Assembly: GCF_018107685.1 (NCBI RefSeq)
Contig: NZ_CP064834.1
Span: 372,001 to 436,000, forward strand
Direction of reading: 5' to 3'
Length of the DNA stretch: 64,000 nt
Source of the DNA: Coxiella endosymbiont of Amblyomma nuttalli
Lineage (GTDB): Bacteria > Pseudomonadota > Gammaproteobacteria > Coxiellales > Coxiellaceae
Below the pieces are notes generated by a model. The model ran no database searches and was not told the origin of the DNA. It was given only the letters and a program-made list of their open reading frames with translations. The position numbers and the translations under genes were made by a program. Shown here piece after piece: positions 49,162 through 60,228 of this stretch. Positions within the stretch are counted from its first letter, which is position 1. Every line of letters starts with the position of its first letter.

Positions 49162-52100
49162 ATGAATTCATTTATTCATTTATCTGTTCATAGTGAATAT
49201 TCAATTATTGACAGCGTTGTACGCGTCAATCAGTTATTGCAACGTGTTGCTGATTTAAAAATGTCGGCTGTTGCATTAACTGACGAAGTTAATCTTTTCG
49301 CCCTCGTTAAATTTTATTGTGCTGCATTTAATAGAGGTATAAAACCTATTATTGGCTCTCAATTGCTATTAATTGAAGGTAATGAAATATTTCGTCTGAC
49401 TGTTCTGTGTCAAAATTCCATTGGTTTGCATCATCTGATCCAGTTATTATCTCGCGCTTATGTCGAAGGTCGCACGTGTAATCAAGTATTAATTCGTTGG
49501 GAATGGTTGGTAGAAGCAAGAGGAGGGTTAATCATTTTATCAGGTGGACGCCACGGCGATGTTGGCCAAGCCTTGTTACAAAATCGTTGTTCTCTGGCAG
49601 AGGAACGTTTAATGCGTTGGTTAGACTATTTTCCTGATAGTTTTTACCTTGAGTTACAACGTACCAAACGTGAGCAAGAAGAAGATTATATTTGTGCCGC
49701 CGTTAAATTGGCGCTAATCCATGACGTACCTGTCGTGGCTACTAATGATGTCCGTTTTTTGCATCAAACAGATTTTGAAGCACATGAAGCACGAGTATGT
49801 ATTAATCAAGGTTATTTACTGGAAGATACTAACCGACCTCGTGTTTATAGTGATCAGCAATATTTAAAAAATGCTGAAGAAATGTGGACACTTTTTTCAG
49901 ATATTCCTGAAGCATTGGAAAATACTATTGAAATTGCTAAACGCTGTAATGTCCAAATGAAGTTCGGCGAAGTATTTTTACCTAAGTTTCCTGTACCTGG
50001 TCATTTGACAATTGAAGATTATTTTCATCAGCAGGCTAAGAAAGGATTGGAAGAACGTTTAGCTAAATTAAAAACGAAAAAAATATTTTCAAGAAAGAGT
50101 TACGATGATCGTTTAGAAACCGAAATCACCGTTATTACTAAAATGGGATTTTCCAGTTATTTCTTAATTGTATCAGATTTTGTTGCATGGGCAAAACAAC
50201 ATTATATCCCTGTGGGTCCTGGTCGAGGTTCTGGTGCAGGATCATTGGTAGCTTATTCACTGGGCATAACAGAGTTAGATCCGTTAGAACATGAATTACT
50301 ATTTGAACGCTTTTTGAATTTAGAACGTGTTTCTATGCCAGATTTTGATATTGATTTTTGTATGGAAGGTCGAGATCGCGTTATCGATTATGTAGCAGAA
50401 CGTTATGGGACTGAAGCAGTGGCTCAGATTATTACTTATGGGACGATGACGGCACGTGCTGTATTACGAGATGTGGGTCGTGTGCTAGGTTTAGCTTATG
50501 GTTATGTCGACAAAATTGCGAAACTAATACCTTTTGAGTTAGGTATGACTTTAGAAAAAGCACTCGAACAAGAAGCAATGCTGGCTAAGCGATATGCAGA
50601 GGATGATGAAATAAAAAGTCTTATCAATCTTGCAATGAAATTAGAAGGTCTCACACGTAATGCAGGCAAGCATGCTGGTGGCGTAGTTATTGCTCCAACT
50701 CAACTAACTGACTTCGTTCCACTGTATTCTGAGCCGGATAGCAATCATTTGATGACGCAATTTGATAAAGATGATCTTGAAGCAATTGGTTTAGTTAAAT
50801 TTGATTTTTTAGGCTTACGTACACTAACTATTATTAATTGGACGGTGCGAGATATTAATTCTAAAAGAAAAGTACAAAATAAATCATTGCTTGATATTAG
50901 CACTATCTCATTGAAGGATGAAAGTACATATACTCTTCTAAAGAGTTGCGCGACTACTGCTGTATTCCAATTAGAATCTCGTGGTATGAAAGAATTAATT
51001 CATCGGCTTCAACCCGATAATTTTGCTGATATTATGGCACTGGTTGCTTTATTTCGTCCAGGGCCTTTACAATCTGGGATGGTGGATACATTTATTGCTT
51101 GTAAACATGGTAAACAAGCAGTGCATTATCTTCACTCGGATCTAGAATCGATTTTGCGTTCTACTTACGGTGTGATTCTTTATCAAGAGCAAGTAATGCA
51201 AATTGCGCAAGTATTAGCGGGTTATTCATTAGGTGCTGCAGATGTTTTGCGATATGCTATGGGAAAAAAGAAACCTCAAGAAATGGCGAAGCAACGTACC
51301 ATCTTTATGAAAGGCACTAAAGCGCGAGGGATTGATAAAAATTTATCAACTCAACTATTCGATTTAATAGAAAAATTTTCAGGCTATGGCTTTAACAAAT
51401 CGCACTCTGCTTCTTACGCATTAATTACTTATCAAACAGCGTGGTTGAAAGCACACTATCCCGCAGAGTTTATGGCGTCAGTTTTATCGTCGGATATGGA
51501 TAACAACGATAAGGTGGTTAGTCTTATTCATGAATGTCATGACATGGGTTTAGAAATACTAGCGCCGACTATTAATCGAGGGCATTATTATTTTACGGTT
51601 AATATGAAAGGGCAAATTGAATATGGGTTAGGAGCAATTAAGGGGGTTGGAGAAGCAGCTATTTCACATATTGTGGCATGTCGAGAAACAAAAGGTAAAT
51701 TTAGTGGACTTTTTGATTTTTGTCATCGTATAGATTTGCGTAAAGTAAGTCGACGTATATTGGAGCCTCTAATTCGCTCAGGATCAATGGATGATTTTGG
51801 TGTTTCTCGTGCATCTTTGAGTGAATCATTAAATTTGGCACTTCAATCAGCAGAACAAAAAAATAGAAATAAAGAATTTGGACAACATGATTTATTTAGG
51901 AATGCATATGAGAAAGCAGTTGTTGAGCTATACATTATAAAGTCTGAGTGGGATACTGCTAAACGTTTAAAAGGGGAAAGGGAAACTCTAGGATTATACG
52001 TTACTGGTCATCCTTTAGATGCATATGAAAAGGAAATGAAAATCGTTGGAGCCACGTCTATCAGTCAGTTGCATATCTCAGAAAATGCTGTTGTTGTGGG

Positions 52101-52584
52101 CATAATGATGGGAATCCGTATGATAGCAACACGCAGTGGAAAACGCATAGCCGTGCTTGCTCTTGAGGATCGGACAGGGCGAATTGAGATTATCTTATTT
52201 AGTGATTTATATCAAAAAGTTGCTATGAATTTAGACCATAATGCTATTTTGGTTGTTCGAGGCTCAGTAGGGAAAGATACGTATAGAGGCGGTTTTAGAT
52301 TGATGGCTAATACACTGATAACTTTAAATCAAATACATGAGCGGATGGTTAAACGGTTACTTATTCGAATAAGTAGTGCAGAGACTGATTATCTACTTTC
52401 TCAATTGCCATCTGCCATTGAATCTTATATCGGTGGGCAATGTTCTATTACTATTGCTTATCAGGGCGAAACTGCTGCTGTTAAGCTCGCTTTAGGAGAT
52501 ACCTGGAAAATTAAACCTAGCGGTAACTTACTGCATCATCTTAGCCAATTATTCGGTGATGGCAAGGTAGAATTTGAATATTAG
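49162..52584 (+). CDS. dnaE: DNA polymerase III alpha subunit
   Basis: Replicative polymerase, C-family. 1140 residues, near E. coli's 1160. N-terminal PHP domain (HSEYSIIDS, where the family often has HSDFSMIDG), palm with the catalytic aspartates in PDFDIDF (D394, D396) and D548 in KFDFLGLRTL, GRGSGAGSLVAYSLGIT, GYGFNKSHSASYALI, the HhH region and an OB fold (VVVGIMMGIRM...LALEDRTGRIEIILF). All key residues are intact. It has a single gene context, followed by a long empty spacer where accA often stands. Confidence 0.98.
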   Translation: MNSFIHLSVHSEYSIIDSVVRVNQLLQRVADLKMSAVALTDEVNLFALVKFYCAAFNRGIKPIIGSQLLLIEGNEIFRLTVLCQNSIGLHHLIQLLSRAYVEGRTCNQVLIRWEWLVEARGGLIILSGGRHGDVGQALLQNRCSLAEERLMRWLDYFPDSFYLELQRTKREQEEDYICAAVKLALIHDVPVVATNDVRFLHQTDFEAHEARVCINQGYLLEDTNRPRVYSDQQYLKNAEEMWTLFSDIPEALENTIEIAKRCNVQMKFGEVFLPKFPVPGHLTIEDYFHQQAKKGLEERLAKLKTKKIFSRKSYDDRLETEITVITKMGFSSYFLIVSDFVAWAKQHYIPVGPGRGSGAGSLVAYSLGITELDPLEHELLFERFLNLERVSMPDFDIDFCMEGRDRVIDYVAERYGTEAVAQIITYGTMTARAVLRDVGRVLGLAYGYVDKIAKLIPFELGMTLEKALEQEAMLAKRYAEDDEIKSLINLAMKLEGLTRNAGKHAGGVVIAPTQLTDFVPLYSEPDSNHLMTQFDKDDLEAIGLVKFDFLGLRTLTIINWTVRDINSKRKVQNKSLLDISTISLKDESTYTLLKSCATTAVFQLESRGMKELIHRLQPDNFADIMALVALFRPGPLQSGMVDTFIACKHGKQAVHYLHSDLESILRSTYGVILYQEQVMQIAQVLAGYSLGAADVLRYAMGKKKPQEMAKQRTIFMKGTKARGIDKNLSTQLFDLIEKFSGYGFNKSHSASYALITYQTAWLKAHYPAEFMASVLSSDMDNNDKVVSLIHECHDMGLEILAPTINRGHYYFTVNMKGQIEYGLGAIKGVGEAAISHIVACRETKGKFSGLFDFCHRIDLRKVSRRILEPLIRSGSMDDFGVSRASLSESLNLALQSAEQKNRNKEFGQHDLFRNAYEKAVVELYIIKSEWDTAKRLKGERETLGLYVTGHPLDAYEKEMKIVGATSISQLHISENAVVVGIMMGIRMIATRSGKRIAVLALEDRTGRIEIILFSDLYQKVAMNLDHNAILVVRGSVGKDTYRGGFRLMANTLITLNQIHERMVKRLLIRISSAETDYLLSQLPSAIESYIGGQCSITIAYQGETAAVKLALGDTWKIKPSGNLLHHLSQLFGDGKVEFEY

Positions 52585-53530
52585 GTTCTAAACCACATTA
52601 CATATACCATATAAGTGCTCTACAATAAATAAGCCAGTCAGTAATGGTACAATGATAGGTGTGGTACGGACGCTATGGCTCGCTTTTTATTTTTCGAATA
52701 ACTTTTAGCAAAGTTTTAGAAAAGTTTACTCTCTCTCCCCACTCAGTCGTTTACTATTATTTTACATAAAACGAACAATATGCTGTCATCATAGCATAAG
52801 TGTTAGTTTTATTAATTTTAGCTTAAATATAACTCTTAGTTGTAAACTCTTAGTTGTACTTAATTTCGAGAAACCAGTCAGACTAGTTTTGTTTCATAAC
52901 ACGACAATATTATCTCGTTTGATATTGGTATTATTTTGTGCGCCTGGGAGTGTGCATTTTCTTACATCTCTTAATACTCATTATGCCGTAAATTCTTTCC
53001 AAATAGGTTGATACTAGAATACTTACCTTGGTATTAATTTAGTCAAATTTTTACTTATTTTGATAACATCTCGTGTATCAGAGTGTAAGAATATGACAAT
53101 GGTATTTGCTCCTTTTTGTACCTTTTATATCATTACATATTCGGTATTTTTATATGCAGCCGTAGTGCGACGTTACATTGCTATTTTAATTTTTGATTTT
53201 TTGATCTGAAGTTGGTTTGGAATCGGTTTGGAGTTAGCGTCATTTTAGTTACTTTATAATAAATTTAAATAAATAATCGGGTCTATTTAAGTTATGAGTT
53301 TTGTGGTTATGAGTTTTGTGTTATCACAGCTCTAATTCTATCAAGAGAAGTCAATCATGAAATAATAGTAGGGCAATAGTATCAAAGAATTATTAAATTT
53401 CTGATTGCTATTTAGAAATAGCATGATAAGATTTCTACAAATGTGGCTTCAGAATTATATTATACAGGCTTTCTGTCTAAAAAAGCAGAAAGCTTTTCTG
53501 TTTTGCAATACTATTTTGTTTTTATAAAAG
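52585..53530. other. Gene-free spacer, 0.9 kb
   Basis: No gene recognised. It contains exact tandem duplications AACTCTTAGTTGTA (52831-52858) and GTTATGAGTTTTGTG (53291-53320), and a terminator-like hairpin near its end (53468-53505). Confidence 0.65.
53468..53505 (+). terminator. Terminator-like hairpin upstream of the FUSC gene
   Basis: GCTTTCTG (53468-53475) pairs with CAGAAAGC (53486-53493), followed by TTTTCTGTTTT. The form is that of a rho-independent terminator, but it is almost 900 bases after dnaE and only 25 bases before the next gene, so it may mark the end of a gene now lost or act as an attenuator. Confidence 0.45.
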
Positions 53531-54658
53531 ATGAGTTCGTTTCTTATTTCATTAAATGTTATGAAGATTCCAATTTATAAATGTTTGCAAGTAGGAATTC
53601 ACTATCTATCACGAGAACGACTTGTTGCAAGTTTGAAGACAGCTTTAGCTTGTTTAATCGGTATTTTCATTGGTGATCTGTGGCATTTATCGATGCCACA
53701 ATGGGTACTGATTACTATCCTAGTTGTGATGGCGACTAATATCCGAATTGGGGGAACAATAAAAAAGTCTTATCTTCGTTTATTAGGCACAGTAGTTGGA
53801 GCACTTTTAGCAGCAACTGCTCTTTTGTTATTGGGCAATCATCCCACGCTCATTTACGTTTTATTATTGATACTGCTTACTATTTTTTCTTATTTAGCCA
53901 GTAGTTCAACAGATATTAGCCAGTTTGGCCTCTTGGGCGCGACAACAATGATCATGATTTTAGATTCAAGAACACCAACTTTGAAAACCGCTGGGGATCG
54001 AATTCTGGAAATCTTTCTTGGTATCGTAATCGCGGTGTTAATTACTCGATTTGTATTTCCCTCACATGCAAAGAAGCTTCTCCGATTAAGCATTGCAAGT
54101 ACTTTGAAACAGTTCCATGCGCTTTATGAATTATTTATTACAAAAGAACTTACGCAAGAATCTCTTGCTGAACAGGAAAAAATTGAAAATGACATGATTA
54201 CTCATATTTCGAAGCAAAATACATTGTTACAAGAAGCATTGAATGAAGATACACGGGTGAAGAAAAAATGTTCAATTTATCAAGCTATTTTTTTATTAGA
54301 ACGTAAATTATTGAGAAATATCTATATGTTACGCCAAACGCTTCTCACTGAATCCACACAATTGCATGATTTTTATAAAAAAAAAGATTTGATTGAGCTG
54401 CATCGACAAATATCAAGCTTATTTGATTTCATTAATGCTATTTGTTCAAAAGAATCCGCAAGCACGATGTTACCTTTAAAAGAACAAGTTAACAATGTCA
54501 TCGAAAAAGTAATTCATAAATTTTCTCACTCCATGAGTATTGATCATGTGATTAATATTCATGCTTTTGAATTTTGTCTGAAGCATTTAGTGAGCGTGCT
54601 CTATGAAATAATTAAATGGCTACAACGATTGAATGCAAAAGAAAATTTACAGCATTAA
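53531..54658 (+). CDS. FUSC-family inner-membrane protein
   Basis: 375 residues. The N-terminal half (about 30-180) has six close transmembrane segments with the family features LKTALACLIGIFIGDLWH, WVLITILVVMATNIRIGGTI, RLLGTVVGALLAATALLLLG and GDRILEIFLGIVIAVLITRFVFP; the second half is a soluble helical domain. This is the arrangement of the FUSC/YccS/AaeB superfamily (aromatic-acid efflux or related export), but with one membrane domain where AaeB and YccS have two. The substrate cannot be told. Start uncertain: ATG at 53531 or 53561, neither with a strong ribosome binding site. Confidence 0.78.
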   Translation: MSSFLISLNVMKIPIYKCLQVGIHYLSRERLVASLKTALACLIGIFIGDLWHLSMPQWVLITILVVMATNIRIGGTIKKSYLRLLGTVVGALLAATALLLLGNHPTLIYVLLLILLTIFSYLASSSTDISQFGLLGATTMIMILDSRTPTLKTAGDRILEIFLGIVIAVLITRFVFPSHAKKLLRLSIASTLKQFHALYELFITKELTQESLAEQEKIENDMITHISKQNTLLQEALNEDTRVKKKCSIYQAIFLLERKLLRNIYMLRQTLLTESTQLHDFYKKKDLIELHRQISSLFDFINAICSKESASTMLPLKEQVNNVIEKVIHKFSHSMSIDHVINIHAFEFCLKHLVSVLYEIIKWLQRLNAKENLQH

Positions 54659-56286
54659 AATCTAATAGCGTAGAGAAAAATAACGTAGATATTTTAAGTG
54701 GGGTTTGGTTTTATATTAATTTTCGAATCCCAATACGATGCAATCGATACTCGAAATACACGATACACGGCTAGAATACATTAAAAGGTATACTAGATGA
54801 ACTAGTGACAATCTTTTAGCAATACTAAAAATAACAAATAAAATGAATACGCTACTGAATAAACAGTAATCGCTAATCGTCGTTTACAATGATGACTTGC
54901 ACTTGATAATCTTTCTTAGTAATAACATCTAGAATCATAATGAACATTAACCATCTATTAGACCCATCTTTGAAAATTTTCATAAACAAGATTTGCACCT
55001 ACGTTTAGAATTGTCCAATCAGGCTCAGTAAGGTGATATCCAGGATCAATCTCGAAGCTAATAAAGTTGATAATTTTAAATGATCGTTAATCGATAATTT
55101 AAGAAGGGAATTAATAAATACTTTAATCTTACGCGACAGGATTATTATGCTACAAAATAGAAAAAGAAAAATTATGGTTTATTGATTGTTTGTCATGTTG
55201 TATTTTCTGTGTGGGTTTTATGATTGAAAGATAAGGCTTTTGAAAGTCAAACAATATGTCATAGACTTTGTCAAAGAAATTAGTCTCTTTTTATGATTGC
55301 TTTTCTAAATTTGTAAGCAAATGGAGCAAAATTTTGTTTTGACAAAAATAAAATTAATCAACCGGGAAATTTTATTATTAATCCTCTCATTTTCTTTTAT
55401 TTTTAATTTTTAACGACGTTCAAACTCGTTCTTTTAGAATCAAAATCTAAACAGCCTTTTGTCGCTATTGACTCCCATGTAACCACTTTACATAGATAAA
55501 TAATTAAATGGGATTTTTCTTTTCTATCGGCAACTAATTCATTACAATTGAAATTTTCATTACAACTGAAATTTGTTCATATCAAATTGATGGTATCAGG
55601 ATTCTTATAATAGTATCGTATTGTATAGAGAATATAAGCATTCCTTTTATACAACAATATTGCTCTTCAAAGGATATATCAGTGTTATATAGTTTCAGGA
55701 AATGGGAAAACAGCAATATAAAAGTTTTATTTTTAGATGACTTATGAGCTACCAATTAAGTAATTCTAAGCTACTAAAAGTTTAACGATAATTGGATACT
55801 TGTTGTACTATCATTTGAATGTTTGATACCCTGGTAATATTGTATTTTTCATCAGCTACACTGAAATTGTTCGGGAATTATTAACACAAATTGCCTTTTA
55901 ATCCGAATATATATATATGTATGGCTGCGGTCGAAGTCTTATAAACACCATGATAAAAGACCTTACGATATCTTACAAAACAAACAATAGGATAAGTGGT
56001 AAGATTTTTTGTTTTTGTTTTATCGTTAATTATTAATGAAAAATCCACGTTATCCACATTAGAAATTTTTATAGAATGAATGTATTTTGGATGTGATTAA
56101 GGTAATGCAGTGAATACCATGTACTGTGGTATTGGGTATTGCAGTGATCGTAATGAAGCGTCACCAAAATCGATATGGCTATTAGTAATTCCAAAGATTT
56201 TTTGAATTTATTAAAATAAAGCCTCTAAAAAAATCCTACATCTTAAAGCCAAGTAGCAATAACGAACATTATGGATTCTAAAAAAA
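54659..56286. other. Gene-free spacer, 1.6 kb, with a possible coding remnant
   Basis: No intact gene. On the minus strand 54958-55071 reads as a coherent 37-residue piece (NFISFEIDPGYHL, TEPDWTILNVGANLVYENF) ending in a stop, which looks like the C-terminal end of a lost protein. An 18-bp tandem duplication lies at 55538-55573. The rest is AT-rich and stop-dense. Confidence 0.5.
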
Positions 56287-57483
56287 TTAATATTCTTCCG
56301 AAAAATAAGGATGTATGAATAAAAGATTTACGATTAAATAAATTAATCCCAATACAAAAATAGCTAATGAAAACTGTATTAAATTATGTATTTCTAAAAG
56401 AATAGCCAATGAACAGATAAAAGAAGAGGTGATCAATATCAACGACCCCCATAAAGAACTCACTGTCCCTGAAGCTCTAGGGAATACACTAATAGCTCTA
56501 ATAAAACCATTTGGTTGAACCCACCCGTAGGCCAAATAAATGAGAAGCATAGGAAATAAAATCGTAATCCAATGCATGCCATAAAAAATAGCTAAAAATA
56601 CACTGATTAAACCGCCTATATTGACTGTGATTAATCCTGTTAATATTACGTTTTTGAGGGAATATTCTTTGATAATCCAATTATTGGAAAGGCAGCCTAT
56701 AAAATAGGCTAAACCCGTAAATAAAGCGATATGACCATAAAATACAGCAGTATGTCCTAAAATAGTTTGGATCATATAAGGAGCAACAACATTAAAAATA
56801 ACAGGTACTGAAGAGCCGAGCGAGATTGTAATGGCTATCATCATGAACAAACGATGTTTAAGAATTTGAAGCACATTCTTTACGTGGATATTAAAAATAA
56901 AAGGAGTAAATTCCAGAATCGTTTCAGGTAAGAAAAAGTAAACTAATAATAACAAAATAAATCCATAGATACACAAAAAATAAAAATTAGCCTGCCAGTT
57001 GAAATAATGCTGTAGATAGCTCCCAATTAAAGGTGCAATGATAGGGCCTAGCGCCCATATAATGGAAGCGTTCCCTGTTATTTGTTTTAATGAAGAACCT
57101 TTAAAACAGTCCATCATAATAGAGCGATAAATGACCGCGGGCACGCCGGTAATTAATCCTTGTAAAAAACGCAAAGTGAGCAGCATGCTGATATTAAAAG
57201 ATATTGCAATACTAGCAGAAACAAGAATATAAATTATCATTCCTGATAGTAATAATCGACGTCGACCGAAGCTGTCTGATAAGATACCAAAAATAAATTG
57301 ACCAAATCCTAATCCCAATAAATAAACACTTAACGTTAATTTAATTAAAGACGCCTTAACAGCAAAATAGTGGGTAATAACAGGCAATGAAGGCGTATAA
57401 ATATCAATACCTACCCCACTCAAGGGGGCCATGAGTAATATAATAAAAGCCAATAGATTTTTATTCAAACTTTTTTGCGTCAT
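56287..57483 (-). CDS. MFS drug-resistance transporter, Bcr/CflA type
   Basis: Proton-driven efflux pump of the DHA1 family. 398 residues with 12 predicted transmembrane helices. Motif A is GILSDSFGRRRLLL (66-79), SGVGIDIYTPSLP near the N-terminus matches the Bcr/CflA signature region, and RFLQGLITG with the following PAVIYRSIMMDCF fits TM4-TM5. No frameshift. It stands alone between long gene-free regions. The substrate is unknown; Bcr/CflA members export bicyclomycin, chloramphenicol or small metabolites. Confidence 0.88.
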   Translation of the reverse strand: MTQKSLNKNLLAFIILLMAPLSGVGIDIYTPSLPVITHYFAVKASLIKLTLSVYLLGLGFGQFIFGILSDSFGRRRLLLSGMIIYILVSASIAISFNISMLLTLRFLQGLITGVPAVIYRSIMMDCFKGSSLKQITGNASIIWALGPIIAPLIGSYLQHYFNWQANFYFLCIYGFILLLLVYFFLPETILEFTPFIFNIHVKNVLQILKHRLFMMIAITISLGSSVPVIFNVVAPYMIQTILGHTAVFYGHIALFTGLAYFIGCLSNNWIIKEYSLKNVILTGLITVNIGGLISVFLAIFYGMHWITILFPMLLIYLAYGWVQPNGFIRAISVFPRASGTVSSLWGSLILITSSFICSLAILLEIHNLIQFSLAIFVLGLIYLIVNLLFIHPYFSEEY

Positions 57484-58808
57484 TGATTCAGTTTTCTTTC
57501 TTCGAAATATATTTAGAAACTAACTACAATAATAATTAATTAAGATGTGATGGCTAGAGAAGGACTATATGATACTGCACAGAGTTGAAAAATGCTGCTG
57601 CTTATCTTTCCAGCAGCCATCAGAATATAGGGGCGATCTTTTATCGAGTGATTTTTTCCCAGAATTTTTCCTTTTTAAAAAGCAGCATACTCATATGCTA
57701 AGTTCTTTAACAGTCTTTTGATTATTGTGAGTTTCCTCATGTTACTCGTTATGCGTGGATTTGCGACTTTTATGCCCACAATCATGTGTTTATTTTATCT
57801 TATTATATACTATTAAGTATTTAGGATATATAGATTTGTAACTATCTAATGCCCTTATTTATTTTTATATATGACATATGGTTGTATATTGTCTAGAGCA
57901 AATGTTCTTAAAAAAGATAATATGACTTTTTGATTTTCGGATTTCGGATTTTTACATAAATTCAGCTGAATATCATGCGTATTTGATGTCAAATCTAAAC
58001 CTACTTTCTAATAACATTAACTAGATACTAACTAATTATTTAATTTAGTAGCAACGAAATCAAAATCTCTTTTGTTATTTTTAAGATAAAAACCTTTTTA
58101 TATTCATAGGCGAGATGATCGTTTTCTATTTTCTACGCATACACCTTTAATTATGTTCATGTCAAATTAACAAATCCTTATAATTAAGACGTGTGTTGCA
58201 CATATGTGACCGATATTATTTATTTATTTATGTCCCTGGCCTATCACATTTCGTGTGAGAGAAATTTTTCTTATTTAATTGAGATAAAAAAACAGACAGA
58301 AAATCTACTCTGTCTCATTGCATCGATTACTTTTAATTAATACATAAAAAGAGACAATGATACGAGCGAAAGGCTTGGTTCTCAATTGTATTACTTTGTC
58401 AGGCATAGTCAATATGCCTAGATAGTTTACGGAAGAAACAAAGCCTTACTTATCATCGTTAATCACTCAGTTTTTCTTTTCTTTTTATAAAGTCCATCGC
58501 TACTCAAATACAAGCTGCATTATTCTATTTAACCATTATTATGTTCCTTAACTCTCTAACACACTTAACACTTAGTGAATAAGTAGTGCAAATATAAAAT
58601 AATTGGAATAAATATTATTAAAGTTTATTCTATTTTATTCAACATTGAAGACTTTTATTCAACGTTGAAGATTGAGAATATATTGGATGAACTTTTCTCG
58701 AAACTTAGATTGCCGATCAAAATTGCAAAACTGCACCTTTCTAGTATCCTCATTGTTTATAAGTTTATTTTTCGCTACTCTACCAAGCAATCTTTAAGGA
58801 GTCTAAAC
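57484..58808. other. Gene-free spacer, 1.3 kb
   Basis: No gene. A 7-bp hairpin AGACAGA/TCTGTCT lies around 58293-58315. A 20-bp period tandem duplication (TTTTATTCAACATTGAAGAC and a slightly changed copy) is at 58633-58672. The in-frame extension of aspC back to ATG 58665 begins inside that duplication and shows no family match, so it is spacer. Confidence 0.6.
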
Positions 58809-59993
58809 GTGAATGCCATCTTATCTGTGAGAGCCCAGAAAATTGAACCTTCAGCTACTTTAGCTATTTCGGATTTAGCTCGTGAATTAAAAAGCAAAGG
58901 GCGTGACATAATCAGTCTTAGTGCTGGTGAACCCGATTTCGATACTCCAGACTTTATCAAAAGCTTCGCTATCGATGCTATCCATCAAGGATTCACAAAA
59001 TACACTAACGTAGATGGCACACCAGTCTTAAAAGCTGCTATCACTCATAAATTAAAGCGCGATAATCACTTAGACTATGAACCCAATGAAATTATTGTGA
59101 GTAGCGGAGCCAAGCAATCAATTTATAATGCTATTATGGCAATACTTAATCCGAACGATGAAGCTATTATTCCAGCTCCTTATTGGGTAAGCTATCCGCC
59201 TATGGTAGAAATAGCAGAAGCAAAGCCAGTAATCGTTCAAACAACAATTATACAAAATTTTAAAATTACTCCCGAACAACTATCGAAAGCCATTACACCA
59301 AAAACACGTTTATTAATTCTGAACAGCCCGAGCAATCCTTCTGGTGTTGCTTATTCAGAAGGTGAATTAAAAGCCTTGGCAGATGTTTTATTACAGCATC
59401 CACAGATTTTGATTCTCTCTGATGATATTTATGAATATATTTTCTGGGGGAAAAATCGTTTTGTTAATATAGTTAACATATGCCCTGAACTACGTGAACG
59501 TACGATCGTTGTTAATGGCATGTCAAAAGCCTATGCAATGACCGGCTGGCGAATTGGTTATGCTGCTGCCGCTAAACGTATTGTCCAAGCAATGAAAAAA
59601 ATCCAATCACAAAGTACTTCCTCTCCCAATTCAATTGCCCAAGCAGCTGCCACTAGTGCATTAGGCTATGAGCGTCAAGATTTTAACTATATGTATGAAG
59701 CGTATAAATCCCGCCACGATTTTTTGCTTTCAACACTAGATCAAATGAAAGGTATATGTTGCATCCCAGCAGATGGTGCGTTTTATCTTTTTCCAGATCT
59801 CTCATTGACGATACAGCGACTTGGATTAAAATCCGATATTGAATTATCTACCTATTTATTAGATAAAACTAATGTAGTAGTGATGCCTGGTAGCGCTTTC
59901 GGTGCTAAAAATCATATTCGTCTTTCTTGTGCGGTGAGCGAGAAAAAATTAACTAAAGCAATGAACAGATTGGCAACGATACTCGATCAATAG
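58809..59993 (+). CDS. aspC: Aspartate aminotransferase (class I, Ib type)
   Basis: PLP enzyme interconverting aspartate and oxaloacetate. From GTG 58809 (AAGGAG seven bases upstream) it has 394 residues, the family length, beginning MNAILSVRAQKIEPSATLAI. Key parts are SLSAGEPDFDTP (37-48), NSPSNPSG (172-179), the LSDDIYEY segment and PLP lysine K240 in GMSKAYAMTGWRIGY. An upstream ATG at 58665 adds 48 unconserved residues and is not favoured. Some Ib-type enzymes also accept prephenate. It ends six bases before the tRNA-Asn promoter. Confidence 0.94.
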   Translation: MNAILSVRAQKIEPSATLAISDLARELKSKGRDIISLSAGEPDFDTPDFIKSFAIDAIHQGFTKYTNVDGTPVLKAAITHKLKRDNHLDYEPNEIIVSSGAKQSIYNAIMAILNPNDEAIIPAPYWVSYPPMVEIAEAKPVIVQTTIIQNFKITPEQLSKAITPKTRLLILNSPSNPSGVAYSEGELKALADVLLQHPQILILSDDIYEYIFWGKNRFVNIVNICPELRERTIVVNGMSKAYAMTGWRIGYAAAAKRIVQAMKKIQSQSTSSPNSIAQAAATSALGYERQDFNYMYEAYKSRHDFLLSTLDQMKGICCIPADGAFYLFPDLSLTIQRLGLKSDIELSTYLLDKTNVVVMPGSAFGAKNHIRLSCAVSEKKLTKAMNRLATILDQ

Positions 59994-59998
59994 CTCAG

Positions 59999-60027
59999 TT
60001 GATTCCCGATGCATTAGTCAGTAATAT
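59999..60027 (+). promoter_or_regulatory. Candidate promoter of tRNA-Asn
   Basis: TTGATT (59999-60004) and TAATAT (60022-60027) with a 17-base spacer, placing the transcription start about 12 bases before the mature tRNA 5' end at 60047. Confidence 0.5.
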
Positions 60028-60046
60028 ACGACTTTATTCTGCAACG

Positions 60047-60122
60047 TCCTCGGTAGCTCAGTTGGTAGAGCAGGTGACTGTTAATCACTTTGTCGGGGGT
60101 TCGAGTCCCTCCCGAGGAGCCA
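60047..60122 (+). tRNA. tRNA-Asn (anticodon GTT)
   Basis: 76 bases fold as a full cloverleaf: acceptor TCCTCGG with CCGAGGA, D stem GCTC/GAGC with loop AGTTGGTA, anticodon stem GGTGA/TCACT with GTT at 60080-60082, and a T arm with TTCGAGT loop. The discriminator is G and the CCA is encoded (60120-60122). It is the only RNA gene I see in the window. Confidence 0.97.
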
Positions 60123-60228
60123 GTCCATACTTAGGAAGAAAATTAAAACGCTTGCTATTTTGATACATTAAGCTTTCGATTATATCTCACTTAAACCTTA
60201 CAGATGTGGAAGACTTCGACTGAATCAA

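Noticed and set aside
58665-58808. N-terminal extension of aspC as a signal or transit-like sequence
   Set aside because: The GTG at 58809 has AAGGAG and gives the family N-terminus; the extension starts in a tandem duplication and is not conserved.
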